A stretch of 64,000 nucleotides of DNA from Enterovirga aerilata (GCF_013044135.1 NZ_JABEPP010000001.1:186001-250000), one strand, 5' to 3'; shown: positions 24,746 through 34,111, numbered from the stretch's first letter. The notes: a model not told the origin generated them from the sequence alone. Program-made: numbers and translations.

Positions 24746-26764
24746 ATGGCGGACGAGGAGCAACACGCGGCGAAGGAGCCGGCCGCGCTCTCGACCGAAG
24801 CCCTGCGCAAGGCCGAATCCTATATCGAGGCGGAGGAGGGCGCGACGAACCGCATCTCCGGCCTGCCCGGGATGGTGGTGACCGGCATCGCGGTCGTGAT
24901 GAGCCTGTTCCACCTCTATGCCGCCTACGCGATCGTGCCCACGCAGGAGCTGCGCTACACGCACGTCGCCTTCGTCCTGCTGCTCTCGTTCCTCCTCTTC
25001 CCTGTCGCGGCGAAGTACCGCGACCGGATCCGCTGGTGGGATGTTGCACCGGCCGCGATCTCGGTCGGGCTCATCGCCTACGCTCTCTGGGGCGGGGAGG
25101 ATTTCACGGACCGCGCGACCGTGCCCGAGCGGATGGACGTCTGGGTCGGGATGGCCTTCATCATCATCCTGCTCGAGGCGACGCGGCGCACCACCGGCCT
25201 CATCATGCCCGTCGTGGCGCTCGTCTTCATCGCCTATGCGATGCTCGGCCCGCACCTTCCCGCGCCCTGGACGCATCGCGGCTACGACCTGCCTCGCCTC
25301 GTCGGTCATCTCTTCATGACGCTGGAGGGCATCTTCGGCGTGGCGGTGGATGTGTCGGCCACGCTGATCATCCTGTTCACGATCTACGGGGCCTTCCTGG
25401 CCCAGTCCGGCGCGGGCAAGTTCTTCATCGACTTCTCGCTGGCCCTGATGGGCGGGAAGGCCAACTCGGCGGGCCGGACGGTGGTGCTCTCCTCGTTCCT
25501 TCTCGGCGGTCCCTCGGGCTCGGGCGTCGCCACCACCGTGATGATCGGCACCGTCGCCTACCCGATGATGGAGAAGGCGGGCTTCAAGAAGAACGATGCC
25601 GGCGGCCTGCTCGCGGCAGGCGGGCTCGGCGCGATCCTGTCACCGCCGGTGCTCGGCGCCGCCGCCTTCCTGATCGCCGAGTTCCTGAAGATCTCGTATC
25701 TGGACGTGATCTGGATGGCGACGATCCCGACCTGCCTCTACTACCTGTCTCTGCTCATCATGGTCGAGCTCGATGCACGGAAGTTCGGAGCACGGGACGT
25801 CAGCATCGCGCAGGAGATGACACTCGGCCAGATGACGCGGCGCTACGGCTTCCACTTCATCTCGCTGATTGCGGTCGTCGCCTTCATGCTCGTCGGCTAT
25901 TCGCCGATGCTCTCGGTCTTCTATGCGACGCTCGTCACCTTCGCGCTGTCGTTCCTCCGCCCGGACACGGCGCTCTACCCGAAGAAGCTGGTGCGCGCGC
26001 TCGCGGACGGCTCGATCGGGGCGCTGAACGCGGCAACCACCTGCGCCTCGGCCGGCATCATCGTGGGCGTCGTCACGCTCACTGGTCTCGGGCTCAAGTT
26101 CTCGTCCATCGTGATCGCCTATGCGGGCGGCAGCCTTCTGCTGACGGCGATCTATACGGCGCTCATCGTCTGGGTCATCGGCCTCGCCGTGCCGGTCACG
26201 GCGTCCTACATCATCTGCGCCGTGATCGCGGCGCCCGCGTTGACGAAGCTCGGCGTGCCCGATTTCGCCGCGCATATGTTCATCTTCTACTACGCGGTCC
26301 TGTCGGAGGTCTCGCCGCCGACCGCGCTCTCGCCTTTCGCGGCCGCCGCGATAACTGGCGGCGACCCCTACATCACCACCCTCCAGAGCTGGAAATACAC
26401 GCTCCCGGCCTTCCTGGTGCCCTTCGTGTTCGTGCTCGATCCGCAGGGCGTCGGGCTCCTGCTGTCGGTCCCGAAGGACGGCTCGTGGGTGGACATCATC
26501 CTCATCACGCTCAAGACTGCGGCCGGGCTCATGGCGCTCGCGGCGGCCGCCCAGGGCTGGGCGCTTCGGCGTGCCACGGGCGCCGAGCGCGTCGCGCTGG
26601 CGCTCGCGGGCCTCCTTCTCGTGTTCCCGAGCCTCATCGAGGCTCTCGGCGAACTCATCACCGGGCGCGACCTCGCCTATAGCTGGGCGATCGGGCTCGT
26701 CTTGGCCGGGGCCGTGCTGGCCTGGCAGTCATTCCGCCCGCACCCGCAGGCGGCAACCATCTAA
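24746..26764 (+). CDS. TRAP transporter fused permease (4TM/12TM), 672 aa
   Basis: The protein is hydrophobic almost throughout. A small-subunit-like N-terminal part (about residues 40-120) is fused to a DctM-like large subunit. Conserved stretches include GGKANSAGRTVVLSSFLLGG, PSGSGVATTVMIG and the C-terminal AVLSEVSPPTALSPFAAAA. It imports a small solute using the sodium or proton gradient together with the receptor encoded 12 bases later. GGAGGGAG before the ATG at 24746 fixes the start. The TAXI pairing indicates a TRAP-TAXI system, whose known ligands include glutamate and 2-oxoglutarate, but the substrate here is unknown. Confidence 0.94.
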   Translation: MADEEQHAAKEPAALSTEALRKAESYIEAEEGATNRISGLPGMVVTGIAVVMSLFHLYAAYAIVPTQELRYTHVAFVLLLSFLLFPVAAKYRDRIRWWDVAPAAISVGLIAYALWGGEDFTDRATVPERMDVWVGMAFIIILLEATRRTTGLIMPVVALVFIAYAMLGPHLPAPWTHRGYDLPRLVGHLFMTLEGIFGVAVDVSATLIILFTIYGAFLAQSGAGKFFIDFSLALMGGKANSAGRTVVLSSFLLGGPSGSGVATTVMIGTVAYPMMEKAGFKKNDAGGLLAAGGLGAILSPPVLGAAAFLIAEFLKISYLDVIWMATIPTCLYYLSLLIMVELDARKFGARDVSIAQEMTLGQMTRRYGFHFISLIAVVAFMLVGYSPMLSVFYATLVTFALSFLRPDTALYPKKLVRALADGSIGALNAATTCASAGIIVGVVTLTGLGLKFSSIVIAYAGGSLLLTAIYTALIVWVIGLAVPVTASYIICAVIAAPALTKLGVPDFAAHMFIFYYAVLSEVSPPTALSPFAAAAITGGDPYITTLQSWKYTLPAFLVPFVFVLDPQGVGLLLSVPKDGSWVDIILITLKTAAGLMALAAAAQGWALRRATGAERVALALAGLLLVFPSLIEALGELITGRDLAYSWAIGLVLAGAVLAWQSFRPHPQAATI

Positions 26765-26776
26765 CGGGAGAGAAAC

Positions 26777-27760
26777 ATGCATCATCGGATCACCCGGCGC
26801 GGCTTCAATCTGGGCCTCGGGGCCGGCGCGGCGAGCCTCTGGCTCGGCGGCGGCACGGCGCTGGCGCAGAACAAGACGATCTCCATCGGCACCGGCGGCA
26901 CGGGAGGGGTCTATTATCCCCTGGGCGGCGCCATCGCGAACGTCCTGACGAAGAACCTCCCGGGCATGCAGGCGACCGCCGAGGTGACGGGCGGCTCCGT
27001 CGACAATCTCAAGCTGATCGGCTCCGGCCAGAGCGAAATCGGCTTCACGATGGCGGATGCCGCCCTCGACGCCTTCAAGGGCGAGGACAAGTTCAAGAGC
27101 GGGAAGGTGCCGCTCCAGACGCTGCTGGTCCTCTATCCGAACCGCATGCATGTGGCGACCGTCGAAGGGACCGGCATCGAGAAGATGTCGGACCTGAAGG
27201 GCAAGCGCGTCTCGACCGGCTCGCCCGGCTCCGCGACGGAGGTCATGGCCTTCCGGGTGATCGAGGCGGCAGGGCTCGACAAGGACAAGGACTTGAAGCG
27301 CGAGCGGCTTTCGGTCGCCGAGTCGGTGAACGCCCTGAAGGACCGCAAGATCGACGCCTTCTTCTGGGTCGGCGGCGTCCCGACGGCGGCCGTGACGGAC
27401 CTCGCGGCGACGCCCGGGCTGAAGATGAAGCTGATCGACCACGCCGACCTGGCCGACAAGATGAACGCCAAGTACGGCAAGCTCTACGCGGCCGGCACGA
27501 TCCCGCCGGGCTCGTATCCGGGCTACGACAAGCCGAACCACAACGTCGACGTGTGGAACATCCTCGTTACCGGCAATCGGATGAGCGATGACGACGCCTA
27601 CCAGATCGTGAAGACGCTCGTGGAGCGGAAGGCGGACCTCGTCGCCGTGCACAAGGACGCGGAAGCCTTCTCGCTCGAGAACCAGATCCAGTCGCGCTCG
27701 CCCATCCCGTTCCATCCGGGCGCGCTGAAATACTTCGCCGAAAAGGGTGTGAAGGGCTGA
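26777..27760 (+). CDS. TAXI family TRAP transporter solute receptor, 327 aa
   Basis: It has a Tat-like signal, RRGFNLGLGAGAASL, ending near TALAQ. The mature protein begins ISIGTGGTGGVYYPLGGAIA, which is the diagnostic start of TAXI receptors, and continues with the two-lobe fold. It delivers solute to the fused permease encoded just upstream. GGGAGAGAAAC precedes the ATG. The operon ends here, with a hairpin at 27770-27793 acting as the probable terminator. Confidence 0.94.
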   Translation: MHHRITRRGFNLGLGAGAASLWLGGGTALAQNKTISIGTGGTGGVYYPLGGAIANVLTKNLPGMQATAEVTGGSVDNLKLIGSGQSEIGFTMADAALDAFKGEDKFKSGKVPLQTLLVLYPNRMHVATVEGTGIEKMSDLKGKRVSTGSPGSATEVMAFRVIEAAGLDKDKDLKRERLSVAESVNALKDRKIDAFFWVGGVPTAAVTDLAATPGLKMKLIDHADLADKMNAKYGKLYAAGTIPPGSYPGYDKPNHNVDVWNILVTGNRMSDDDAYQIVKTLVERKADLVAVHKDAEAFSLENQIQSRSPIPFHPGALKYFAEKGVKG

Positions 27761-27769
27761 GCCCTCCCG

Positions 27770-27793
27770 CGGGCCGGCCTCTGCGCCGGCCCG
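27770..27793. terminator. Bidirectional hairpin terminator
   Basis: CGGGCCGGC (27770-27778) and GCCGGCCCG (27785-27793) form a nine-base stem around a six-base loop. It is followed on the plus strand by TTC. It lies exactly between the TAXI receptor stop codon (27760) and the stop codon of the convergent small membrane protein (27795). Confidence 0.6.
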
Positions 27794-27794
27794 T

Positions 27795-27992
27795 TCAGCC
27801 CCCCTGGACGGAGGTCGCGCGGCGCCAGAACTGGACCATCATGTAGAGGGCGGCGAGCGAGAAGATTCCCATCAGCCCGTAGCCGACCGTCTGGCCGAGC
27901 TCGAACAGCCCGGCAATGGCCCAGCCGCCGGACAGCGCGACCGCGAAGACCTCGATGCCGACCAGCACCATGAGGCTGACGAGGGTGAACAT
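27795..27992 (-). CDS. Small two-helix membrane protein, 65 aa
   Basis: Two hydrophobic segments are evident: LVSLMVLVGIEVFAVALSGG at residues 4-23 and a second at about 37-55 (GYGLMGIFSLAALYMMVQF), followed by a basic tail. The ATG at 27992 has AAGGGG upstream. Longer upstream readings would overlap the promoter of the divergent gene. No family is recognised. It is a single gene converging with the TRAP-TAXI operon, so it may be an accessory membrane protein of unknown role. Confidence 0.75.
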   Translation of the reverse strand: MFTLVSLMVLVGIEVFAVALSGGWAIAGLFELGQTVGYGLMGIFSLAALYMMVQFWRRATSVQGG

Positions 27993-28119
27993 TGAGCGGC
28001 CCCTTGCGGGGCGTGAGGCGAGGGCCAAGCCGGCTCTCCAGTTGCGGTGAGCGCGCCACCTAACGCAAAGCGGGCCGCGCGTGCAAGAATATGGCCTTTC
28101 GCGCCCGATATCCCAGAGC

Positions 28120-29715
28120 ATGACAGACACACCGACCTTCGCGGCGGCGGCCGTCGCCGCCCCCCATCGCCTTGCCGCCGAGAGCGGCCGCGCCGTGCTG
28201 GCGGAGGGCGGCAATGCGATCGAGGCGATGGTCGCGATGGCGGCCACCATCGCGGTCGTCTACCCGCACATGAACGCGCTCGGCGGCGATGCCTTCTGGC
28301 TGGTCCGCGAGCCCGGCGGGCGCATGCGCTCCATCGAGGCCTGCGGGCCGGCCGGCAGCCTGGCGACCATCGGGCGCTACCGCGACAAGGGCTATGACGT
28401 CCTTCCCTTCCGCGGCCCCGACGCAGCCATCACGGTCGCGGGCGTGGTGGGCGGCTGGGAGGCTGCGCTCGGCCATGCCCGGAGCCTCGGCGCCGGGCTG
28501 CCGCTGCCCGACCTCCTCGCGGACGCGATCCGTTTCGCCAAGGACGGCTACGAGATTTCCGCCTCCGAGCTCCGCACCCGGCCGAACGAACCGGAGGCGT
28601 TGAACGCCGCGCCGGGGTTCCTGGCCACCTTCGGCTTCGACGGGAAGCCGCCGAAGAGGGGCGATGTCCGCCGCGTGCCGGCTCTCGCGGCGACGCTGGA
28701 GCAGCTCGCCCATGTCGGGCTCGGCGACTTCTACCGCGGCGATGTCGGGCGCGAGATCGCGGCCGACCTGGACCTGCTCGGGGCGCCCATCACCCGGGCC
28801 GATCTCGAGCGCTTCGAGGCGGTGTTCCGCGAGCCGCTCGCGGCGAAGCTCCGGCACGGCACGGCGTATAACAAGGCACCGCCGACGCAGGGCATCGCCT
28901 CGCTCCTGATCCTCGGCATCTACGAGCGCCTCCGGATCGCCGGACCCGAATCGGTCCGGCACCATCATGGCCTGATCGAGGCGACGAAGCGCGCCTTCCG
29001 CATCCGCGACCGGATCGTGACGGATTTCGACCGGCTCAGGCACGATCCGGCGAGCTTCCTGACCCCGGCCGCGTTCGAGCGCGAGGCGGCCGCGATCGAC
29101 ATGAGCCGTGCCGCGCCCTGGCCCGCGCCGCCCGGCGACGGCGATACCGTCTGGATGGGCGCGATCGACAAGGATGGGCTCGCGGTATCCTACATCCAGT
29201 CGATCTACTGGGACTGGGGCTCCGGCTGCGTCCTTCAGCGCACGGGTATCCACTGGCAGAACCGTGGCGCCTCGTTCTCGCTCGACCCGGACAGCGTGAA
29301 CCCGCTCGAGCCCGGCCGCCGGCCGTTCCACACGCTGAACCCGGCTCTCGCCGTTCTTTCGGACGGGCGGGTGCTGTCGTACGGCGCGATGGGCGGCGAT
29401 GGGCAGCCGCAGTTCCAGGCGCAGATCTTCACCCGCTATGTCGAGCTCGGCGAGGGGGTGGCCGAGGCGGTGGACCGGCCGCGCTGGCTGCTCGGCCGCA
29501 CCTGGGGCCAGAGTTCGACGAGCCTGAAGATGGAGAGCCGTTTCGATCCCTCCCTGATGGAAGGGCTTGCGCGGCTGGGCCACGATGTCGAAGAGGTGGG
29601 TGAGCCCTATTCCGACGGGTTCGGTCATGCCGGGCTTCTCGTCAAGCATCCCGGCAACGGCCGCGTGGAGGCGACCCACGATCCGCGCTCGGACGGCGGA
29701 GCGGCCGGCATCTAG
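28120..29715 (+). CDS. Gamma-glutamyltransferase family protein (GGT/cephalosporin acylase-like), 531 aa
   Basis: An Ntn-hydrolase of the gamma-glutamyltranspeptidase family. The N-terminal large-subunit half includes GGNAIEAMVAMAATIAVVYP. The maturation site is at GDTVWMGAID, where Thr343 aligns with the nucleophile that is freed by self-cleavage. The small subunit follows, with PLEPGRRPFHTLNPAL and GAMGGDGQPQ. No signal peptide is visible, unlike periplasmic GGT of E. coli, so it is likely cytoplasmic. A GTG at 28081 is an alternative start. The real substrate may be a gamma-glutamyl amide or another amide. Confidence 0.88.
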   Translation: MTDTPTFAAAAVAAPHRLAAESGRAVLAEGGNAIEAMVAMAATIAVVYPHMNALGGDAFWLVREPGGRMRSIEACGPAGSLATIGRYRDKGYDVLPFRGPDAAITVAGVVGGWEAALGHARSLGAGLPLPDLLADAIRFAKDGYEISASELRTRPNEPEALNAAPGFLATFGFDGKPPKRGDVRRVPALAATLEQLAHVGLGDFYRGDVGREIAADLDLLGAPITRADLERFEAVFREPLAAKLRHGTAYNKAPPTQGIASLLILGIYERLRIAGPESVRHHHGLIEATKRAFRIRDRIVTDFDRLRHDPASFLTPAAFEREAAAIDMSRAAPWPAPPGDGDTVWMGAIDKDGLAVSYIQSIYWDWGSGCVLQRTGIHWQNRGASFSLDPDSVNPLEPGRRPFHTLNPALAVLSDGRVLSYGAMGGDGQPQFQAQIFTRYVELGEGVAEAVDRPRWLLGRTWGQSSTSLKMESRFDPSLMEGLARLGHDVEEVGEPYSDGFGHAGLLVKHPGNGRVEATHDPRSDGGAAGI

Positions 29716-29883
29716 CCCAAGCGGGCGCAGCCGCGCCGATCGCGGGCGAGACATGCAGCCCGACTTCGGGCATCGCGAGAACGGCCCCGAGCCCGGCGAT
29801 CGGGATGCTCCGAGGCCGCTGCGGTTGCGATCGGCCGCGCGGCTCCTCATCTGCAAGCTCCCCAACGCCTTTCCGGGACGACC

Positions 29884-30624
29884 ATGAAACGTCGGCAGCT
29901 CCTGCTCGGCGCGACCCTTCCGTTGCTCCCGACCGCCGGACGCGGACAGGAGGGCAGGCAGGTCAGGATGGACGAGTTCACGAGCGGCGCACGCCGCATC
30001 AGGACCGAGTGGTTCCCGGCCGGCGCAGGCGAGGCCGGACCGGATGAGCTGCGGCCCGGCCTTCTCCTGCTGCACGGTGCCGACGGGCTGGCCTTCGGCG
30101 GCGACCGCTACCGGCTCGCGGCAGGCCTCGTCTCCGCCTCGGGCTACCATGTCGGGCTCGTCCACTATCTCGACCGTACGGGAGAGCGGCGGGTCGACTA
30201 CGCCACCCTGCGCGAGAACTATCCGCTTTGGGTGGCGACGATCGGCGATGCGGTCGGCTGGCTCGCCCGGCGGCCGGGCGTGGATGCCGGCCGGCTGGGG
30301 CTCGTCGGCGTGTCGCTCGGCGGCGCGCTCGCCCTCTCGACGGCGGCCTCCGACGGCCGGGTCCGGGCCGTGGTCGAGTATTCCGGGCCGGTTCCCGAGG
30401 ATTTGCCGGATCCCCGTCCGAAGCTGCCGCCCACGCTCGTCCTGCATGGCGAGGCGGACCGGATCGTTCCGGCGAGCCACGCCCGCCGACTTCAACAGAT
30501 CCTCCGGGAAAGCGGTACGCCGCACGAGGTGCAGGTCTATCCGGGACAGGGGCACGTCCTGTCCGGGGCGGCTCAGTTCGACGCCGCCTCACGCGTGGCG
30601 AGCTTCCTCGCGCGCCATCTCTGA
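29884..30624 (+). CDS. Exported alpha/beta hydrolase, dienelactone hydrolase-like, 246 aa
   Basis: A short RR-type signal (KRRQLLLGATLPLLPTAG) is followed by an alpha/beta hydrolase fold. The nucleophile elbow GVSLGG holds the catalytic Ser, HGEADRIVP holds the Asp and GQGHVLSG the His. LLLLHGADG forms the oxyanion region. Size and motif spacing resemble dienelactone hydrolase, but that enzyme uses Cys and is cytoplasmic, so this is more likely a periplasmic esterase. It stands in a line of plus-strand genes between the GGT-like and Bug receptor genes, with separate ribosome binding sites. Confidence 0.82.
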   Translation: MKRRQLLLGATLPLLPTAGRGQEGRQVRMDEFTSGARRIRTEWFPAGAGEAGPDELRPGLLLLHGADGLAFGGDRYRLAAGLVSASGYHVGLVHYLDRTGERRVDYATLRENYPLWVATIGDAVGWLARRPGVDAGRLGLVGVSLGGALALSTAASDGRVRAVVEYSGPVPEDLPDPRPKLPPTLVLHGEADRIVPASHARRLQQILRESGTPHEVQVYPGQGHVLSGAAQFDAASRVASFLARHL

Positions 30625-30726
30625 GACAAGCGCACCCGGCTCTTGAGCTTCCTCCCCGGCTCGGATAGCCAGACAATCAGTCAGGCTGGCGACCTGGTCA
30701 AAAGAGCGAAGCGGAGGAGACGGACC

Positions 30727-31698
30727 ATGCTGAAGGCGCTCTGCGGCGCGCTCGCCTTGTGGGGCATGGCGGCGACAGCGTCCGCCCAGGGTTTTCCGAC
30801 GCGTCCTGTCACGTTCGTCGTCCCTTACGCGCCGGGCGGCACCACGGATGTTCTCGCGCGCATCATCGGCAAGGCGATGAGCACCGATCTCGGCCAGACC
30901 GTCATCATCGAGAATGCGGGCGGCGCCGGCGGCACGACGGGCACGCAGCGCGTGGTCCGGGCGGAGCCCGACGGCTACACGCTCTCTTTCGGCAATATGG
31001 GCTCGCTCGCGGCGAATGTATCGCTCTATCCCAAGCTCAGCTTCGACCCGCGGCGCGACCTCGCGCCGGTGGGGCTGGTCGCGACGGTGCCCATGGTCCT
31101 CTCGGTGTCGAAGAAGAGCGGTATCAAGGACCTCGCGGGTTTTCTGGCAAAGCTTCGATCCGGCGACGACGCGGTGAATTTCGGCAGCTCTGGCCCCGGC
31201 TCGACCGGCCACCTCGCCGCGATCGCCTTTCTCGCCGTGACGAAGACCAAGGCGACGATGGTCAACTACCGGGGCGCCGGCCCGGCCATCAACGATCTCG
31301 CGGCCGGCGTCGTCGACGCCGTCATCGACCAGACCGTGACCATGATCCCGATGCACACGGGCGGCAACGTCACGGCGATCGCGGTCTCGTCGAAGGCCCG
31401 CCTGCCCCAGGCGCCCGAGGTCCCGACCTTCGCGGAGGGCGGAGTGCCCGAATTCGACCTCAGCGTCTGGAACGCCATCGCGGCGCCTCGCGGGACGCCA
31501 GCTGCCGTCCTGGAACGGCTGCAGGCTTCTCTCGCCAAGGCGCTGAACGATCCGGAGGTAAAGCAGCGCTTCACGGATCTCGCCGCCGAAGCTCCCGCAC
31601 CGGAGGCGCAGGGTGCCCGGCATCTCGGGGAGCTGATCGCTGCCGATGTGGAGCGCCTCGGCCAGATCGTCCGCGCCGCCGGGGTTACGGCCGAGTAG
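30727..31698 (+). CDS. Tripartite tricarboxylate transporter (Bug-type) substrate-binding protein, 323 aa
   Basis: It has a Sec signal to about residue 21 (WGMAATASAQ). The mature start FPTRPVTFVVPYAPGGTTD and VLARIIG is the hallmark of Bug/TctC receptors, as is PAINDLAAGVVDAVID later. Such receptors serve TctA/TctB permeases or act as orphan sensors. No permease genes are in the window, so it is an orphan here. GGAGGAG precedes the ATG at 30727. It ends three bases before the stop codon of convergent ribA. Confidence 0.93.
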   Translation: MLKALCGALALWGMAATASAQGFPTRPVTFVVPYAPGGTTDVLARIIGKAMSTDLGQTVIIENAGGAGGTTGTQRVVRAEPDGYTLSFGNMGSLAANVSLYPKLSFDPRRDLAPVGLVATVPMVLSVSKKSGIKDLAGFLAKLRSGDDAVNFGSSGPGSTGHLAAIAFLAVTKTKATMVNYRGAGPAINDLAAGVVDAVIDQTVTMIPMHTGGNVTAIAVSSKARLPQAPEVPTFAEGGVPEFDLSVWNAIAAPRGTPAAVLERLQASLAKALNDPEVKQRFTDLAAEAPAPEAQGARHLGELIAADVERLGQIVRAAGVTAE

Positions 31699-31701
31699 GC
31701 C

Positions 31702-32829
31702 CTAACCGTCGGCAGGGGGACCGGAAGCCGCGGCCGCAAAGCCGAGAAGGTGCCCGGCCCGGTCGCGCTTGGAAGCGAGATAGCGAGCATTCTCGGCCGT
31801 CGTCCGGGCCGGCGCCCGCTGATGCGACACGAGCTCGAGGCCGCTGTTCCGAAGCGCCGCGATCTTGTCCGGATTGTTCGTGATGAGGTTGACCCGGGTG
31901 ACGCCGAGCTGCCGCAGCATCTCGGCCGCGAAGTCGAACCGCCGCTGGTCGGGCCCGAAGCCGAGCATCTCGTCGGCGTCATACGTGTCGTAACCCTCGG
32001 CCTGGAGCCTGTAGGCGCGGATCTTGTTCGCGATCCCGTTCCCGCGCCCCTCCTGGTCCAGATAGAGCAGGATGCCGCCGCCGTGCTCGGCCATCCAGCG
32101 CACCGAGAAGCGGAGCTGGTCGCCGCAATCGCATTTCAGGCTGCCGAAGAGGTCGCCCGTGAGGCAGGCCGAATGGAGCCGCACGGTGACGGGCTGCGTC
32201 AGGTCGGGCGCTCCGACGATGACCGCCACCTGGTCGCGCAATCCCTCGCCGCCGCGGAAGACCACGAACTCTGTCTCCGCGGCATCCTCCAGAGGAACGG
32301 GTGCACGCCCGACGATCTTCAGGTCGCGCGCGCGGGCCGCGCGATAGCCCTCGACGGCTCCCGTCGAGACACGTAGCACCGTTCCGTCGATCCCGAACCC
32401 CTCCGACAGGGGCATCACCACCACGGCCGGCAGCGACAGCGCGAGACGGGCGAGTTCCAGGGCCGCCTGGTCGAAGCGGCCGGCCGGCCGCACAGGCCCG
32501 TCGAGCCGGGCATCCATGGAGAAGGCGAGGGTCGCGATCCGGCGCACGTCCAGGCTCGGCAGGCCGATCCAGCCGTCGTGCGGACGCTCCAGGCCGAGCC
32601 GCTTCAGGCGCGCCGCCGGCAGGACCAGACGCCCCTGCCGGACCGAGACGGCGTCGAGCCGCTCCGCCTGCTCGCGCCCGAGATCCTCGGCGCTCTGCAC
32701 CAGCGCGCGCTCCTCGCCGCTCTCGAGCAGCACGGGCCGGCCCATGCGCAGCTCGGCGATCGCGCGTTCGACGGAGGTGCGGTCCAGGTCGCCGGACAGG
32801 CTGGGCGTGTTGGGGGTGGCCCCGTTCAT
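31702..32829 (-). CDS. ribA: GTP cyclohydrolase II, with degenerate N-terminal domain, 375 aa
   Basis: The C-terminal 190 residues are a complete GTP cyclohydrolase II: zinc cysteines in LTGDLFGSLKCDCGDQL, LDQEGRGNGIANKIRAYRLQ, and DADEMLGF. It opens GTP to start riboflavin synthesis. The first 170 residues recall the start of DHBP synthase (RAIAELRMGRPVLL), but the acidic DRENEGD-like active-site motif is gone, so this half is probably non-catalytic; a separate ribB should exist elsewhere. ATG at 32829 is chosen as the only start that opens this domain. Confidence 0.92.
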   Translation of the reverse strand: MNGATPNTPSLSGDLDRTSVERAIAELRMGRPVLLESGEERALVQSAEDLGREQAERLDAVSVRQGRLVLPAARLKRLGLERPHDGWIGLPSLDVRRIATLAFSMDARLDGPVRPAGRFDQAALELARLALSLPAVVVMPLSEGFGIDGTVLRVSTGAVEGYRAARARDLKIVGRAPVPLEDAAETEFVVFRGGEGLRDQVAVIVGAPDLTQPVTVRLHSACLTGDLFGSLKCDCGDQLRFSVRWMAEHGGGILLYLDQEGRGNGIANKIRAYRLQAEGYDTYDADEMLGFGPDQRRFDFAAEMLRQLGVTRVNLITNNPDKIAALRNSGLELVSHQRAPARTTAENARYLASKRDRAGHLLGFAAAASGPPADG

Positions 32830-32978
32830 GGCCCGACATATGGAGCGCAGCCGGGCGGAGGGCAAACCGCCTGGCGCAAACGGGACCCGGCATGGCTGCA
32901 GGGGCGCGTGGGTCAGGCCTCCCACCAGGGCGGAAGCGCCGGAGAAACGGGGTTTGGAGCGGCCTTCCGGAACGCTCG

Positions 32979-33611
32979 TCAGTTGAGCCCGGGCCCGACC
33001 ACGCCGGCCTCGAGGCCGAGCGTGATGCGGTCGGTCACGGCCCATTCCACCCCGACGCGCGCCTCGGGCCGGACCACGATGTCTTCGCGCGTGAACGGCG
33101 CGGTGGTCGAGGTCGCGCCGAAGCGCAGCGTCTCGTGCACGGCCGAGGCGCCCGCCTTGGCGTAGACCAGGACGTCGGGCGTGACGAGCGTCCCGACCTT
33201 CACCTGGACCCCGCCGGCGAAGTCGCGCGTATACGCGACGCCGCCGAATCCGGGCGCGGCGCCGCCGCGGATCGCCGCCAGATAGTCGAAGCCGCCGACA
33301 ACCCCATAGACGAGCGAGCCGTCCTGCCACATGCGCCCGCCCTCGAACCCGACGGTCGGCCCCGCATAGCTGCCGAAACGCCTGGAGGAGGAGACGACGA
33401 AGCCGGTCGACATCCGGGCAAAGGACCCGGCCCAGCGGCTCTCCTCGCCCTCGGCCGGCTGCGGCCGGGCGAAGGAGGGTAGCGACGCCCAGGAGCTGGC
33501 AGGCGGGACGGCTTGCGCCGCCGCGGGGCGCGGCAGGGCAAGGAGCCCGCCGAGGGCGAGGCAGGCCGCGGCAACCCGGCGGAACGGACGGGAGTCCAAG
33601 AGGCTGATCAC
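32979..33611 (-). CDS. Exported outer-membrane beta-barrel-like protein, 210 aa
   Basis: A signal peptide runs to about residue 33 (ACLALGGLLALPRPAAAQA). The mature protein has alternating hydrophobic residues, many glycines and aromatic turns typical of small beta-barrels (GSYAGPTVGFEGG, VYGVVGGFDYLAA, RPEARVGVEWAVTD). The terminal residue is not Phe, so it is not a classical porin. It resembles secreted barrel proteins such as the cellulose-biosynthesis BcsS type, but this is tentative. The start is a GTG with AGGA upstream. It stands alone between ribA and the thioesterase gene. Confidence 0.72.
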   Translation of the reverse strand: MISLLDSRPFRRVAAACLALGGLLALPRPAAAQAVPPASSWASLPSFARPQPAEGEESRWAGSFARMSTGFVVSSSRRFGSYAGPTVGFEGGRMWQDGSLVYGVVGGFDYLAAIRGGAAPGFGGVAYTRDFAGGVQVKVGTLVTPDVLVYAKAGASAVHETLRFGATSTTAPFTREDIVVRPEARVGVEWAVTDRITLGLEAGVVGPGLN

Positions 33612-33661
33612 CCCGCGATCCTACCCGAAGGCGGTCCTTCGGGACAGACCGGCGGACGGGA

Positions 33662-34111
33662 TTATGTCGAGGGGTCGGACCGAAGGAGCTCGTTCGCGAG
33701 CCGTCGCCTCGCGTCCGAGAAAGGTTCCGGCCGGCGCGTGGCGCGACTCATCTGCACGCAGACCGCCTCGGCGGTCGCCGCGACCCCGCCGTCGTCGCGC
33801 TCGATGATCTGGGCGAGCCCGAGCGAGGAGCGGCCGAGATGCCGGATCCAGGTCCCGGTACGCACCCGGCCGGGATAGTAGAGTTCCGACTTGAACTCGA
33901 TCGTCAGCTTCGCGATCACCCAGAAGGTCTCGCCGCGCTCGTCGTCGCCGAGGCGGGTCCGGAACAGGTTCACGCGGCCGCTCTCCGCCATGGCGGCGAA
34001 GACGGCGTTGTTGACGTGGCCGTTCATGTCGGTGTCGCCGAAGCGGAGGATGTCCTCGACCCAGACGACGCGCGGATCGGCGCGGAGCGCCGGAAGGTCG
34101 ATCTCAGGCAA
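33662..34111 (-). CDS. Acyl-CoA thioesterase, hotdog fold (4-hydroxybenzoyl-CoA thioesterase family), 149 aa
   Basis: A single hotdog domain. RFGDTDMNGHVNNAVFAAM contains the aspartate and the HVNN motif of 4-hydroxybenzoyl-CoA/YbgC-type thioesterases, which free a carboxylic acid from CoA. The start is a TTG at 34111, the only start that gives a complete domain; it overlaps the M20 gene stop codon by eight bases, so the genes are coupled. It may act on the acyl product of a neighbouring catabolic step. Confidence 0.85.
   Translation of the reverse strand: MPEIDLPALRADPRVVWVEDILRFGDTDMNGHVNNAVFAAMAESGRVNLFRTRLGDDERGETFWVIAKLTIEFKSELYYPGRVRTGTWIRHLGRSSLGLAQIIERDDGGVAATAEAVCVQMSRATRRPEPFSDARRRLANELLRSDPST

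Noticed and set aside
23029-26682. A 1217-codon plus-strand frame across the glucan protein and TRAP permease genes
   Set aside because: It mirrors the MdoG-family gene in antisense and then runs out of frame through the TRAP permease. The product has no recognisable domain or sensible composition.
28081-28119. GTG at 28081 as start of the gamma-glutamyltransferase-like gene
   Set aside because: It adds 13 residues with no signal-peptide or family character. The ATG at 28120 begins the conserved region directly. The choice is not certain, because neither start has a strong ribosome site.
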